A stretch of 64,000 bases of DNA, from positions 19,920,001-19,984,000 of the forward strand of contig JAFFJZ010000001.1 of the NCBI GenBank assembly GCA_018340375.1, in the 5' to 3' direction. This stretch comes from Gonatopus flavifemur (taxonomy: Eukaryota; Arthropoda; Insecta; Hymenoptera; Dryinidae). The stretch's first letter is position 1; each line of letters begins with the position of its first letter. The notes beneath the pieces are model-generated. The model was not told the origin of the DNA. It made no database searches and worked only from the letters and a program-made list of their open reading frames with translations. The translations under genes and the position numbers were made by a program. Of the stretch, positions 10,850-23,074 are shown one piece after another.

Positions 10850-11700
10850 TGGAAATTAGCAAAATTCAACTCAATTCAACAAAATTTCAATAAAATTTAA
10901 TAATTGTCCACAAAATTCAGTAACTTTTACTGAAGTTGGTTGAAGTTTGAGAATTTTTATTGAATTTTGCTGATTTTCAAAGTGAACGAAATTCAACGTT
11001 ACAGACTAGAATCAAAAGTTGGAATTTCGAAAAATGAAAATCACCGGGTGGTAGGTCTTGGAAAATCAATCTAAGTCTCTGTACACCACTTTGTTTTCTA
11101 TCACTCGGTTCTGTCTGGAACTTCCAAATTGCAAAATACAGTAGACATCCGACAGAAAGATTTTCATCAATTCACGACTGCACGGAAAAAATTGGTGATC
11201 CAAATTTTCGTTGATGAGTATGTCACTTTTGGATGAGGCACAAATCCGAGAAGAATTCATACACTGGATTTTAATAATTCGTTGACTTCGTCCATGGTTT
11301 CACCGATGGAATTCACTTTTCATTTTGATTGTCGAAATAATGGAAAGTGACATACTGGTCAACGAAAATTTGGATTACTAATTTTTTCCGTGTGGATATC
11401 ACTGTCTGGAAATTGTGAATAGAACCATAAAATTGCTGCATGCGGAGAAATTGTTTTGCTGGAATAGATGAAAAAATGTTTGCCGTTACAAAAAAAACTG
11501 TGGTGGAAAAAGTTCATCAAATCTTATTGAATTTCGTTCACTTTTGGCATATTCGATTTTCATTGAAAATGAATAAAATTCAACTGAATTTAACAAAATT
11601 TCGGTGGAATTCAATAACTTTCCGTGTTATTTGTTGATTTCCATTGAAGTTTGAGGATTTTAATTGAATTTTATTGAAACATTGCTATGTCGAAAGTGAA
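10850..11700. repeat. AATTCA-rich element remnant hosting a MITE
   Basis: The flanks of the MITE at 11181-11392 share words such as AAAATTCAACT, AACAAAATTTC, GAAGTTTGAG and TTATTGAATTTT. Segments 10860-11010 and 11517-11700 look like two copies or two halves of one repeat. Ends unresolved. Confidence 0.4.
11181..11392. mobile_element. CAC-type MITE with TG flanks
   Basis: 212 bp with ends CACGGAAAAAATTGGTGATC and TTACTAATTTTTTCCGTG, and internal arms AAATTTTCGTTGATGAGTAT / ATACTGGTCAACGAAAATTT. Flanked by TG on both sides (11179-11180, 11393-11394), so the 2-bp TSD of this class is not always TA. Confidence 0.8.
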
Positions 11701-11727
11701 CAAAATCCGAAAAGAATTTTCCGCCAG

Positions 11728-12430
11728 GGAAAATCTTGCTACTTTAGCAAGTTATTTGCTAATTCAGTAAATTCTTTAGCAGTCTGTACATCAGGGTGGT
11801 CCTTAAAATTGAACTTTCGAAATATCAACGGGACACCCTCCCATTTTCTTCTCAATCTTGAGAAATGAGCGTACCTAAAATTTTATTGAATTTTATCAAA
11901 TTCTAGCGGTCGCTACCGCATTGAGGTGATGGTTCCTTATTTGACTCAAAAAATTTTTCTTACATTTTTCCTATGGAGCACACTCTAATTTTGTCATACA
12001 TTGTGAAAAATTTCTTAATAGTTTTAATGTAATTTAAAAAAAAAAAACTTTGGACGTCGTTACAGGCGTGTTAATCAAAAGAACAAAAAACAAAACACGT
12101 CGAAAACCCCTTTCTATAATTTTCATTTCAATCAAATCATTGCACGACATATCCGTCAGCTGAATTATCAAAAATATCTCTTTTTTAAAAAGGTATTTTT
12201 TACGTGTTGTTTTTTTATGAAAAACGCTCATCTAAAACGCCAGTAGCAACCTCTAAATCTGTTTTGAAAATTATGTAAAAAATATTGTAGAACTTTTTTA
12301 TGATGTAGAACAAAATGAGAAGATGCCCCATGCAAAGAATAAAAAAAAATGCAATATTTTTGCTGGGACAGCAAACTTTTTGCTAATTCAGCAAGAAGAT
12401 TTGTAATATCAACGAAACAAATGTATTCTG
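11728..12430. repeat. Mosaic of TE fragments
   Basis: TTGCTACTTTAGCAAG at about 11740 and TTGCTGGGACAGCAAACTTT at about 12358 are words of the TTGCTG...CAGCAA family seen complete at 34896-35264. They bracket about 600 bp that includes a GGGTGGTCCTTAAAATTGAA word, reminiscent of the TAGGGTGG termini at 4551. Boundaries and order cannot be resolved by eye. Confidence 0.35.
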
Positions 12431-12726
12431 CACTGAAAAATAAATTTCTTCCAACCAAATGAATAGTTTATTTGTCCTCTCTCCATAAAAAATTTCTTAA
12501 GATTAATGAAATATTCAATCGAATCAAGTAATGGAATGCTTGTCCCAAATAAACTGATCTTCTGCACTGTTAGAAAAATCTGTTTGGAATTTAATGTAAA
12601 AAGTTTGGAAGCAATTAACACACACAATTGTGTATTAATTTTCAAACATTTTTGTATCCCCAAAATAATAGACAGAATTTTGAAATTCAAGCCACAACAT
12701 TATAAAAATCGATGTAAAAAAATGCA

Positions 12727-13017
12727 TGAATTTTCAACACTATATTACTTGATTTCCAAAATTCCTCCCAAATGTTTCATCATGTTATGGTGTGAAATTA
12801 ATACAAAAAATTCTGAAAATCAAAATACATATATGAATGAATTATTAGAATCGCGTGATTTGATTTTACGATGAATTTTCAACACCACATTATTTAATTT
12901 TAAAAATCCCTCCTGAATACTTCATCATGTTTTGTTACAAAATTAATACAAAAAATTCTGAAAATGAAAATACATATATGAGCGAATTATTAAAACTTCG
13001 TGATTTGATTTCACAAT
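12727..13017. repeat. 145-bp tandem duplication
   Basis: TGAATTTTCAACAC starts at 12727 and again at 12872. Each is followed by similar blocks ending CATATATGA(A/G)(T/C)GAATTATTA. Two units, moderately diverged, inside element AK. Confidence 0.65.
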
Positions 13018-13212
13018 TAGTGATGTTGATTTTACAACAAGTAATTTTCCCTACAAAAATTCACATCGAAAGGGTAGACCACGATTGTCCCAAAATTTCC
13101 TGATTTATTGAAAACTAGTACTTTCTAGTCATTTCTCAAAATCTACTAGTTTTCAACATATCGGGGAATTTCAGGTTCACACACTTTCGGGATAATCGCA
13201 TATATCGGGATA

Positions 13213-13432
13213 TGAATTTTCATAAACTGTGGTGAATATCAGAAACTTTGTTTGAAATTTGAGAAATATGTAATTGATTTTCCAATATTCAAATAAATAC
13301 AGAAATTCAATATCTACAGTTATGAATTTTCACAAACTGTTATGAATTTCAAAACTTTTGTTTGAAGTTCATGAAATATGTGATTGATTTTTCAATATCC
13401 AAATGTGGAATACAATTCATTTAGCGCCCTTG
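13213..13432. repeat. 110-bp tandem duplication
   Basis: TGAATTTTCATAAACTGT (13213) and TGAATTTTCACAAACTGT (13323) head two units of about 110 bp. Both contain TTTTGTTTGAA or a near variant and GAAATATGTAATTGATTTT or a near variant. Inside element AK. Confidence 0.6.
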
Positions 13433-13603
13433 AAAATTAATGTATTTTTTTCTATGAACGTATATTAAATTCACAAACATTTTTAACATTGTGAATAAAT
13501 AATTTATTCACCACAAGTAATCAATTTTTGCATCAAATTGAATATTTAATTTCTACAAATGAATATTTTATGGAGAGAGGACAAATAAACATTTCTCCCA
13601 GTG

Positions 13604-14127
13604 TGCGAGTGTATCAGTTTTTAATGAAATGTCCCGATTTAGAAATTCTGGATAGAATTGAGTAGGAAGTTGGTCAGGTTTGAGCGGTTTCCACGGGACG
13701 TGAACCATTCCAAACCGAAGAATAATTTTTTGTTGAATTTTGTCGAGCATTTCAAATAGGGTGGTGTTTTGGATGAAGTTATTTTCAATTGTAATGAAAA
13801 GTACTCCAGTTATTTTCGCACCTCGAAGATAATTGAGTTTTTCTACTTCTGGGAGTTGTTTTCTATTTTCAAACTCTGGTGTTTCTATTTTTAACGAATG
13901 TTAACAGTAAATACTACCTCAATGATAGGATATATTTAGACCCCGAAATTTCGGCGTAACGGGTTATAATTAAAATGCCCAAATTAACCAATATTGGAGT
14001 TGTTTTATTCCTATATAACAATATACAGAGGATATACTTTCCTTTTTTTTCTTATAATGAAACATTTAAAAATCATTTGTAAAACAGTGTTTTACATGAG
14101 TCTCCGCCCTTAATCCTGGCGAATCAA
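13604..14127. other. AT-rich DNA, nothing recognised
   Basis: No element ends, RNA gene or credible ORF seen between AK and M copy 1. Confidence 0.4.
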
Positions 14128-14420
14128 CACTGAGAACCCGATTTCTTAGATTTGAAGAAAATTTCTTTGCCCTCATTCGGATAAATCTTGTTTTCGACAA
14201 AAAAAAATAATTCATTGCAATGGGAACATTTTTCTTTGAATGGAAATTATATTTCTCGAATTCAAGAAGGAATATATTTCTGTTTCAATTTAAAAGTTTT
14301 TTGTTTCAATCTGATGAAAAGATTTTCCATTGAACTGAATTTCTTTTCATTGAAAAACATATTTATTAGAATGAGGGCAAAGAAAAGTGTCTTGCAATCT
14401 AAGAAATTGGGTTGTCAGTG
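14128..14420. mobile_element. CAC-type element M, copy 1
   Basis: Ends CACTGAGAACCCGATTTCTT and AAGAAATTGGGTTGTCAGTG, with a CCCTCATTCGGATAAATCTT / AGAATGAGGGCAAAG arm pair inside. The flanks are AA on both sides. Other copies lie at 28386, 40956 and (split) 39109. Non-coding. Confidence 0.8.
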
Positions 14421-14490
14421 AACTGACCTGATCTTATCATCATCCCCAAGCTTGGGCCAAGAATGTTCATGCCGAATCTCGGCAGGTCTT

Positions 14491-14772
14491 CCCATACAGC
14501 ACAAAAGTCCCCGCAAAGAGCTCCCGTTATGACAGTAAACTTGAATTCATTATGAATAGTTTGAATTCAAAATGAACTCTTGATGAATAACTTAATCTTC
14601 AGAAAGAATTCACATCATGAATGCATGAAGAACTATTCAGGCATTCAACATGTATGCATTTTGAATTCATCGAGTTCATATTGAATTCATTTTTACCGTC
14701 ATAACGGGGACTGTTCAAGAAGTTCTTTTAGAAATTTTTGTGAATTCAAAATTATCATTCGTGCTGTCTGGG
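14491..14772. mobile_element. CCC/GGG element with TT duplication, copy 1
   Basis: 282 bp starting CCCATACAGCACAAAAG and ending ATCATTCGTGCTGTCTGGG, flanked by TT on both sides. The interior repeats the palindromic word TGAATTCA and near variants. A second copy lies only 137 bp downstream. Non-coding. Confidence 0.85.
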
Positions 14773-14908
14773 TTCGTCCAAGATCGAACATACTTATATG
14801 AACTCCAATAATCATATATAGGGCGCATATAATTCTTTTTTCCTAGGGCGCTAATCCCGTTCCTCTGAATAAATCAAGTCAAAATTTATATGAAACCACT
14901 ATCAACTT

Positions 14909-15150
14909 CCCATACAGCACGAAGGTTCCTGTGAAGAGCTCCCATTATGACAGTAAACATCAATTCAAAATGAAGTCCTAATGAGTAACTCGGTTGTTAA
15001 AAAAAAACCCATACCATGACTTCATAAAGAACTATTCAGGCATCCAACATGGATTCATTCTGAATTCATTTTTACTGTTATAACGAGAACTGTTGAAGAA
15101 TTCTTAGAGAAGTTTATATAAATTCAAAATAATCATTTGAACTGTCTGGG
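14909..15150. mobile_element. CCC/GGG element with TT duplication, copy 2
   Basis: 242 bp, same family and orientation as 14491-14772: CCCATACAGCACGAAGG at the start and ACTGTCTGGG at the end, flanked by TT on both sides. It shares AAGAGCTCCC(A/G)TTATGACAGT, AAGAACTATTCAGGCAT and the TAACG(A/G)G(A/G)ACTGTT(G/C)AAGAA block with copy 1. Somewhat shorter through internal deletions. Confidence 0.85.
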
Positions 15151-15179
15151 TTTTCATATGAATGTGGTAAAAATGTCAT

Positions 15180-16080
15180 CATTATCGGATGATTGGAAAA
15201 GAACCCATGCAGGTATTGCCAAGACTGAAAAGAAACCCAAGCTTGTCCCAAGGTTGGCACATGTGTCAGAAACAAACATCCGTGAAGAACAATTGGCCCA
15301 ATATTGTTCCATGTTCCGTTGTTCCCAATGGATAGTCAGTCATGGTACATTTGTTAATATTTTTGAAATGGTTACTACATTTGGTACAAACTTGGCACAA
15401 TTGTAAAAATCGAGCATTCGTTGAGAACAATTGTGCCAATATTGCCCACATGAGTGGCACAATGTTTATAAATTTATAAAGTTATAACTATTGGGGCAAG
15501 TTTGGGCGAAGGCTGCCCACTCTGGGGCAGGCTCGGGTCAGGCCTGGGCCTATAGTTATGCTCACTAGGGATGATATACACGTGGAGATAAACCATCAGT
15601 TCTTCGGGTGACTCGGGGGATTCCAATGTTAGATTCCGTACGGGATCAGATCATCACAAGATTTATGTTATGGCAATCCAATAAAATCTCATCAGTTTAG
15701 TTTGAACATAATTCAACAATAGAATCAAAATTGATCAAAATATCAAAGAACGCAAATTTCCCAATGATCATATAAGCTTGTCCCAGTCTTGTCATATTTT
15801 TTCTATCGTTTCAAGATAATTCATGTACGGCATTCTGAGGGAGCAAGTCATGAACTGAAATATGAATCAATTACTTTTTTCATCCACATCTGCGATCAAA
15901 GAAGTATTGGTTGATGCTTGGTAAATGAATTGGACCGGGCCTGGCAAAACCACTGGCCCAAGCTTGTCCTGATCTTAGCATTCCCAAGCCTGGGCCAAGT
16001 TTGGTAAATTGTTCAAGACAAGTCTCGGCAGGTCCTGTGACAGGCTTGGTCCATCATTGGGCCATTCGTCCATACACACA
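15180..16080. repeat. Degenerate element-A-like repeat region
   Basis: Dense in CCCAAGCTTG, TTGGCACA and TTGGGC words. A CTCGGCAGGTC(C/T)T segment at about 16023 also occurs at 14478, just before the CCC/GGG element at 14491. So the region 14435-16080 is a mosaic of related A-like sequences into which newer elements inserted. Ends not resolved. Confidence 0.45.
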
Positions 16081-18229
16081 TGGGGAGATATCCGCATTCG
16101 CAATTTCTTTCCAGGTCTACAGAAATCCATTCATCCATACTGACGGGCAAACATACTGACGGGCTGAAACGGAACCAAAATTCCCCTCTGAGCTCGAAGA
16201 AATATTTTAGTGTAAGAAATTTCCATTTTGAAAACGACAAATTTTTTACAAAGTTTCCTTCCAATGAGGAGGTGAAATCAACTAACCAGACCTTCCCGTT
16301 AGTGCGAAACAAGATTGATTGACGAGATTTTCTGACTGGTTCGTTTTTTCCATCTCATTACATTATCAGAATTTTCAGTAGAGAAATCCTAGTAATTCCA
16401 GGATTTAAGGGAAGATCTCAAGTACATACAAAACACACAGACTCTCGATTAAGATGCTGCTTTTCCGAATTTTGTGAAGTCTTTGAAAGTGTAAAAACTT
16501 CAACCACTTGAGCAGTTTGAGAGCTCTTCAAGAAACTCTTGAATTAACGACACAATTCCTCAAAATTTTAACAAAATTTAACTTATTACCAGTATAGTTC
16601 CAAGTACAAAAAAACAGAGTTTCTTATTAAAATTGGCAAAATTGGTTGAAAATCGCTCATATTAGATAACTGGGATAATTAAAATGTTATCTGTGTTTCA
16701 CGAAAGATACTTGAATCTACTTGTTCAACGTAATCCTTATCTCACCGACTGTACTTCTCCATTGAAGTACACTCTTCCCGTTCAAAGTATAGAATACTGC
16801 TACTCCCTCTTCCTTCCCTCACGGATCATATTATATTCAACCCTTTTACGGTTTTTGATCCACTCCCTTCTCCCCTCTGTCTTGTTTAGTCCCCTTGCTG
16901 TGTCGTATACATGAAAATCCATGGTATCGAGATGAGGGGCCCTTCACTTGTCTCCCATACCTCAGTTCATGATCACGAATTCACTTGAACCCTCTCTCCC
17001 CCGACTTTTGCTGTATGCATAACATCGATTATTGAAAGAAAACTAACAAATGTTACAATAAATTCCGCGTAGCAATGAAACAAACATGTAATACATGTCA
17101 AATTGGAAAATTCTCGCTAATTCCAGTGCCATCGATGAAAATTTGATACTGCAATTCGCCTGACTTTGACACGCTGTCTCGCTACCTTCCTGTACGAAAT
17201 GACATAAGAATCACTCAAAATTCCCTCCAATTATTTTTTGATTTGATATATTTTTTGGTAGAGTATGCATGGAAATGTTAGGACGTAAATTTGTCGGGAT
17301 CATTGAACCAAATAAAAATTATTGATTCGTGTCTCACGAAGAGAGAAGTACCACGAGAATTGAATAAGTGCGAAAAGGGAAGGCACTTTGTCGGAAGATA
17401 CACCTATACGTGTGTAATAAGAAGTAGATTCTGGGTCGCACGTGCGTTCTACCCAGATATCGCCTTGTTGCAGGATGAAACGAAAATCGACACCCTACCA
17501 TGTCACGTTCCAGATTCAAAGGTACCACATGCACCGGAAGTGGGGATCGGTCAGACCGGTGGAAATGAATTGGGGCGGGATAATACCAACAGCGTCGTGG
17601 GGCTACTTACAGGTGTGGTTTTATACCTATGAAAGAATCATTGAGACGGTTCGAATTATTATCGTTATACATTTTAATATTACATATCAAAATAACTCAC
17701 AAAATCTAAAACAAATTCTAACTGATATTAATTCCTCCATAGTTGTTTTATAAACCACATGATTATTTTCATTGTAAAGATGGATATTTGTGATAGATTC
17801 ATTTTTCTACGTCGAGTACGCGAAGAAAATGATAAGAATAAGATTGACTGGAATAAATGAAGTTTAAATTGAATGATTCAAAGATACCTTTTAGTTTTTA
17901 TTATCGAAAGACTAACACATGATATATCAAATTTGTTGATTGGATACAATATTCATAAGATACGCATATATTCCCAAAAATATTACAATCTATATTCATA
18001 TCACATCAATCAGAATTGTATTTATTGGAGTTGAAGTGAGCTGTAAATCAATAACTATGCAATTAATAGATTTGATAAATCTCTTCCAACTAATAATAAT
18101 GGAAGAGGATGTGGTGTATTCATCGCAGTGCTGAATTGTTTCCAGAGCTTCTCAATCAATACATTTCATGATATCGATTGACAGAAGGATCTCTTGGTGA
18201 ACACACTTGTGGAGCAATTTATCTTTCTC
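16081..18229. other. Mostly unique DNA with one medium ORF
   Basis: Little repeat structure. An open frame at 17291-17632 on the plus strand (113 codons) has mixed composition and somewhat higher GC than its surroundings. I recognise no domain in it, and a shorter frame is open on the opposite strand, so I do not call a gene. Confidence 0.4.
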
Positions 18230-18231
18230 TA

Positions 18232-18479
18232 CACTGTAAAACATATACTTCTCAAACTGCCAAAGAAGTTTGACAGTTTTTTACACAAACTTTTTTTGTA
18301 AATTACCAAACAAAAGTTTGTAAACATTCAAAAAATTTTGTGATTTCACGAAGATTTTTGAGAATTCACAAACTTTTGTTCGGCAATTTACAAAAAAGGT
18401 TCGGGAATTATTTTTCCAAACCAAGTTTGGAAATTTCCAAGCATTTTTGTTTGGAATTCAACAAATTTTTTTTACAGTG
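18232..18479. mobile_element. CAC-type element, CACTGTAAA family, copy 1
   Basis: 248 bp, flanked by TA. Ends CACTGTAAAACATATAC and ATTTTTTTTACAGTG. The interior repeats the words CAAACTTTTGT / ACAAAAGTTTG and AAATTACCAAAC. Same family as 26091-26318. Confidence 0.85.
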
Positions 18480-18481
18480 TA

Positions 18482-19090
18482 TTTGAACAGTGATGAAGGT
18501 AATCGATGATCATATTTCTTAGGCTAAATTTCTAAATTCAGGTTTAATAACAACACAGTAAAATAATGACGTTCTAACCCAGTTTTTAGCTGACTAAAGA
18601 ATAACCATAAAAAGAAACCATAAAAATTAGTCATTTCGAAATGACCAGAGGCTCGTGCCTCATTTTTTCCTCCCCTTCAAAACTGAATTGGTTGTGTTTG
18701 TCGAATCCCGTTAATTGATACAAACTTTGCAACGACAATTAACCATTTTCGAATAAATTGGAAATATCTGAAAACCGGTTACGTCACGAAATTTATATGA
18801 GATCACATCAACCAGTGAAGTTTGACGGATGTTTTTAAACGAGGGGTCCAATTCGTCATTCGCCCTAGATTTAGAGAAATCCTGAGAAATATTCAAAAGG
18901 CACCAGCCTCATTGTTTGAGAAAGGAAAAAAAAGAAGTGAATCTGAGAAAAATCTGACTAACTCTTGGAACTACTCAAATTTGTACTACACAAATGAGAG
19001 TTACATAAAATTTGAACCACAAAAATGAATATACATCGATTATTTCAATACACAAATTTGAACTACAAAATATTTGAACTACAGGTTCCT
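18482..19090. other. Unique AT-rich DNA
   Basis: No element or gene signal recognised. Confidence 0.4.
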
Positions 19091-19738
19091 TATCCTGGTA
19101 AAAAAATCGGATAATGATCCGCATAAAACCCGAATGAAGATCCGAATCAAATCCGGATGAAACTTTCCGGGATTCCATTCGGGTTCCAATATGAATTTTG
19201 CGGTGATTCTTCATCCGGTTCCATCCAGATTTTATCCGGGTTTTCAGGATAGATATTTTTTGAAATTCTAAATGAAACCCAAACGGAAAATCGAATGAGT
19301 TCCCTGTTGAAAAAGTCCCATACATTCTCATATATAAATCTTATTAGTCCATATGAATTTCAACAAGTTTTTATCAGTCTATATACGGTTTCTGTCCTAG
19401 AACTCATGAGTTTTATATGATTTCATATAAGAATGCAAAAATTATATGAGAACTTTATGAGATTCAATTAGAACCATTTGCAAAATCTCATAAAACTGTA
19501 TAAAATCAAGTGTGTGTACTAGATTTCATGCGGTTTCTGTCCTAGAAATAACGAGAATTCATCAGAGTTTATGAGATCTTTTCAACAGGGTTCCATTCAA
19601 ATTTTATGTGGGATTCCGGAAAATATCCAATATTGAAATCCGGATAGGACCCGGATAGAACCGGATGAAGGATCACCGCAAAATCAGTATCGGAACCCGG
19701 ATACAGCCGGACGAAGCATAGATGCTTCTGTTCTCAGG
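19091..19738. repeat. ATCCGG-rich repeat, interrupted
   Basis: Both flanks of the element at 19302-19591 are dense in ATCCGG / CCGGAT words (for example AAATCCGGATGAAAC and GAACCGGATGAAGG) and match each other in inverted orientation: a TTTTGCGGTGATTCTTCATC block lies on the left and GATGAAGGATCACCGCAAAA on the right. A foldback of about 355 bp before the insertion. Outer ends are not defined. Confidence 0.6.
19302..19591. mobile_element. CCC/GGG element with TT duplication
   Basis: 290 bp with ends CCCTGTTGAAAAAGT and ATCTTTTCAACAGGG, flanked by TT on both sides. The interior carries repeated CTCATA / TATGAG words and a doubled GGTTTCTGTCCTAGAA. It interrupts the ATCCGG foldback. Non-coding. 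Confidence 0.85.
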
Positions 19739-19739
19739 G

Positions 19740-20448
19740 CGACTACAACGTTGCAACAGAATATTTGAAATTCAGAAATTAGAAGTGCAAAACTGTAAAA
19801 GGCACGCTTTCGTTCCACCACGCATCCCCGATCGGTAAGAATGTTATTGCATTCAAGACGACCTCAAATGATACAAAATCGAATATGAAGAAGTTGTAAC
19901 TCCAACATTTTTATAAACAAAGTATTTGGTGGTTATAAAATTTTATTGGTATGTCCTTAAATGATAATTTACACAACAACAAACTGGAAAAAAATAATTT
20001 CAAAATGATTATCCAAAACCGAACTAAAAATTGTATAATTTCCTCGCAGTATGAAATTCTAGCCTCGGGCAAAATTATCCATAACGCAAACTGCTTCTCT
20101 AAAACGTTCATAACTTCCACAATTTTGAAAGCTCCTCCAATTGAAAAAATGTAAAATGTTCGAATTTTTGAAAAATTTCCCCAAAAAGAGAATTTAGTTG
20201 ACAAGATGTGTGAATTTTTTCAGAATTTCATCTCAACTCCCTGTTGAGATAATTGAAAATGAATGAAAATGTGATGTTTTTTTGTTTATACGGTAAAATC
20301 CGTAAAACTGCATAAAAAAAAGCATAAAAAAGGCTACAATTTGGGGTTTTGTCATTGTTTGAGTACCTCTTCGACCCCTCCAAATTTGATCTAAATCGGA
20401 GACATGTCACTTTTCTCTCGGCCGATCTGACGTGGAATGCCCCATATG
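19740..20448. other. Unique AT-rich DNA
   Basis: Short ORFs on both strands only. Nothing recognised. Confidence 0.4.
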
Positions 20449-20450
20449 TT

Positions 20451-20639
20451 CCCAGCAGTGATGCCAAAATGGAGGGCGAGGACTGTCGAGGCTACCCCCT
20501 CTCCGTTACACATACGTCCACAAAATTTGATTGTGCGCGTATCAAAAAAGGTCCGCAAGGGAAATGTAACGGAGAAAGGGTAACCTCGATGGTACCCGCC
20601 CTCCATTTTGACAACACTGGCTCCCAGGCTCTTGCTGGG
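20451..20639. mobile_element. CCC/GGG foldback with TT duplication
   Basis: 189 bp, starting CCCAGCAGTGATGCC and ending GCTCTTGCTGGG, flanked by TT on both sides. The long arms carry CAAAATGGAGGGCG and its complement, and CTCTCCGTTACA / TGTAACGGAGA. More GC-rich than its surroundings. The overlapping 60-100-codon ORFs on both strands follow from the palindrome. Confidence 0.85.
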
Positions 20640-20641
20640 TT

Positions 20642-21191
20642 GAACAAACGTTCGTGAATATTACGAGATGCGTAAAAAAGTGCATCAATCGAATCAAATT
20701 ATAATTAGGGATCAGTCCGTCTTCAAGATTAACGTTTTAAAATTTGTTTTCCATTTTTTGGAAATTGTTCAATATGCTTGTACAACATCTTAAGATTGTG
20801 CTTCATGGTCCCTGAATCGACGAATCTGTGTAGGTATGAACAAATTTTTCATGTTTAATATTGGTTTTTTTAGTATACAAAACTTTAAAGCGATTTTCTG
20901 ACACTTGTCATTTTTGAAACATTTTTGAACAGTTTAAATGAAAATCTACGCGACCGATTCTTTTGAAATTTAGTATGATACTTTCTTACATAAATAACCA
21001 GGTCCCCCTGGGAGCTGTCTTTTTTAATATTTATTGATTTTACAATGACACATAGGCCCATTTTTGAGGCGGAAATCGGTGTTTTCACTTCTAAGTATCA
21101 CAAAAAATAAAAAAAAATCCTCCCAGGAATATCTTGGGACAACACTTATCTACTGATAGCATTTTTATTTTTTTATTTCAGATGATCCAGT
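20642..21191. other. Unique AT-rich DNA
   Basis: No supported feature. Confidence 0.4.
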
Positions 21192-21193
21192 TA

Positions 21194-21451
21194 CACGGAG
21201 AAAAATAATGTATTAAATATTACTACATTTTGTACTAAAGTAGCAGGATAAGTGAAGTAGTATAATTTTTTACAACACAGTGTAGTAAAAATTCATGCGT
21301 AATGATTTGAAGAATCTTTCAACTCGGAGCCACTTCACATTATTGAGCATGAATTTTTACTACACTGTGTTGTGGAAAATCATACTATTTCACTTATCCT
21401 GCTACTTTAGTACAAAATGTTGCAATATTCGAAATCTCATTTTTCTTCGTG
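21194..21451. mobile_element. CAC-type MITE with TA duplication
   Basis: 258 bp, flanked by TA. Ends CACGGAGAAAAATAATG and ATTTTTCTTCGTG. Long arms: TTTGTACTAAAGTAGCAGGA and AACACAGTGTAGTAAAAATT, with complements on the right. The same family interrupts element A3 at about 27315-27770. Confidence 0.9.
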
Positions 21452-21514
21452 TACGAGTTATGTTGTTCACCGCTTCTGAAGATGCGCTACTATCGAGTCA
21501 ATTATCAATATTTC

Positions 21515-22797
21515 CCCACTTAGCATTTCCGTTAGAACCTCGTATTAATACTGCAGCAATATTGATGCGATCTTGGAAGTGTCTGTTTTTCAATTTACAA
21601 ATGCAATATTACAAAAGTACCCATATAAAAATCTTCAGGCTCCGCCAATGCTGACGACGGAATATAGCTAGACGCAAGGCTGCCAGCCAAAGCTGGGCAA
21701 TCTATGTAGGGACAAGGATGGTTAACAATGGTCTAAACATTGTACCAATATGGGAAGTCATAAATCGACTTCGTTGATCCATCATTGATCATTGGCTGCG
21801 CCACGCTTGGCCCATCCTTCAACCAATATTGCTTGAAGGAAAACGCATGCTTTCAACAGAGGCTCTCTAGGGCTTGGCGGGACACTGCTCCAAGCATTAG
21901 GCAACTCTGAATGACAATGGATTCTCATGTTGCACCAAGCATGGGTCGTAGCTTGGTCCAGCTTGGGCAATAGCTTGGCTCAGCTTGGGCGATGGCCTCG
22001 CTCAGTTTAGGCGTTAGCTTGACTCGACTTGAGTAATAGCTTGGCTAAGAGTGAAACTTCCTTCTCAAACAGCAAATTACAATAACTCTCACCAGAGTGA
22101 TGCTTGTTTCCTGCGAGTGGCGAACCAAGCATTCAATCAATATATAAGTCTCCTTTGGAGATTCCATGACAGAAATAATTCTTCATCTGTTTCCAGACCC
22201 GCCTACTTCTACGCCAGGATCACCGGATTCACGTCATTCATCAGTTTAAACTAACCAGAAAAATTGCATGTTGAAATTCTCCGACATTCATTTCGTTCAA
22301 TCGAAATGATAGAATGGATTTTTTATTTTATTTTCAATTACAATAAAAAATAAAAGTCACCATTGGCATGAGATGGGCGCAACCCTGCCGCAAGATTGCT
22401 ACAGCGTTGGCTCATCCTTGGCGAACAAATTTTTGTATGGTCTGCCATTGACGGCATATGCTATCACAACCCTGTTTCCAGTGTTGGGTCTTGATTGTGG
22501 AAACAAATGGGCTGAGGCTGAAATGATGTTATCATTTCAGAGTTGCGCCATGCCTGGTAGCCTAGGCTCGGCCCATCTTGGTGAGCCTTGCGGCAACCTA
22601 GCGCCCATGGTCAATTTTTACCTGGGTAACTTACAGAAATATCGTTGGAATATCACTTGACAACGTACCATCGCTGTAATTTACTTGTAATTGAATTCTG
22701 TAATATTACTGTTGTAATTCTCATGACAGGTACTTTCAAGATCGCATCAATATCGCCGCAATATTAATGCAAGGTTCTAACAGAAATGCTCAGTGGG
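21515..22797. mobile_element. CCC/GGG element AA, split by element A1
   Basis: Left end CCCACTTAGCATTTCCGTTA and right end TAACAGAAATGCTCAGTGGG are inverted repeats. The arms continue through ATTAATACTGCAGCAATATT / AATATCGCCGCAATATTAAT and GATGCGATCTTG. Removing A1 leaves about 274 bp. Flanking dinucleotides are TC and TT, a one-base mismatch. Confidence 0.8.
21620..22626. mobile_element. CCC/GGG element A, copy 1 (A1)
   Basis: 1,007 bp with ends CCCATATAAAAATC and AATTTTTACCTGGG, flanked by TA on both sides. The interior repeats GCTTGG, TTGGGC and AGCTTGGCTCAGCTTGGGC words in a quasi-tandem patch at about 21940-22050. Copy 2 at 62864-63870 has identical length and only about 11 substitutions by eye. 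Three ORFs of 62-124 codons are shared between copies but have no recognisable protein content. Non-autonomous; no transposase seen. Confidence 0.9.
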
Positions 22798-23066
22798 TTT
22801 GTTTGAAAAATGTTACCTGTAGCGTTTAAAAAAATTGTTAAAATTGGGCCTTTTTCTCGCTGAATTAACTTTACCCCCTTCTCCCTTTCGAATACAAGTC
22901 AGAATTCTTATGAGGATCCGAATATGATCGGAGTGGATTCAAGAGGATACCAACGTACCGACCGAGGACTGTTTTTTTCTACTAAATTACTCGAAACTGA
23001 ATCGATGAAAATTTCAGATTTTTTCATGAATTCAGTTTGGTGTAATTTGGTAGAAAAAAAACGTGC
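22798..23066. other. Short AT-rich gap
   Basis: Nothing recognised between AA and the small hAT-like element. Confidence 0.4.
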
Positions 23067-23074
23067 TCACATAG

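Larger units (their letters stand above)
12431..13603. mobile_element. Long CAC-type element AK
   Basis: Ends CACTGAAAAATAAATTTCTT and CATTTCTCCCAGTG, flanked by TG on both sides. Matching subterminal arms carry TTTATTTGTCCTCTCTCCAT and its complement ATGGAGAGAGGACAAATAAA. The interior is AT-rich and holds two tandem duplications. A 122-codon ORF at 12506-12874 is low-complexity and has no recognisable content. Confidence 0.65.

Noticed and set aside
17291..17632. 113-codon ORF as a gene
   Set aside because: No recognisable domain, and a 66-codon frame is open on the opposite strand. Kept only as a note.
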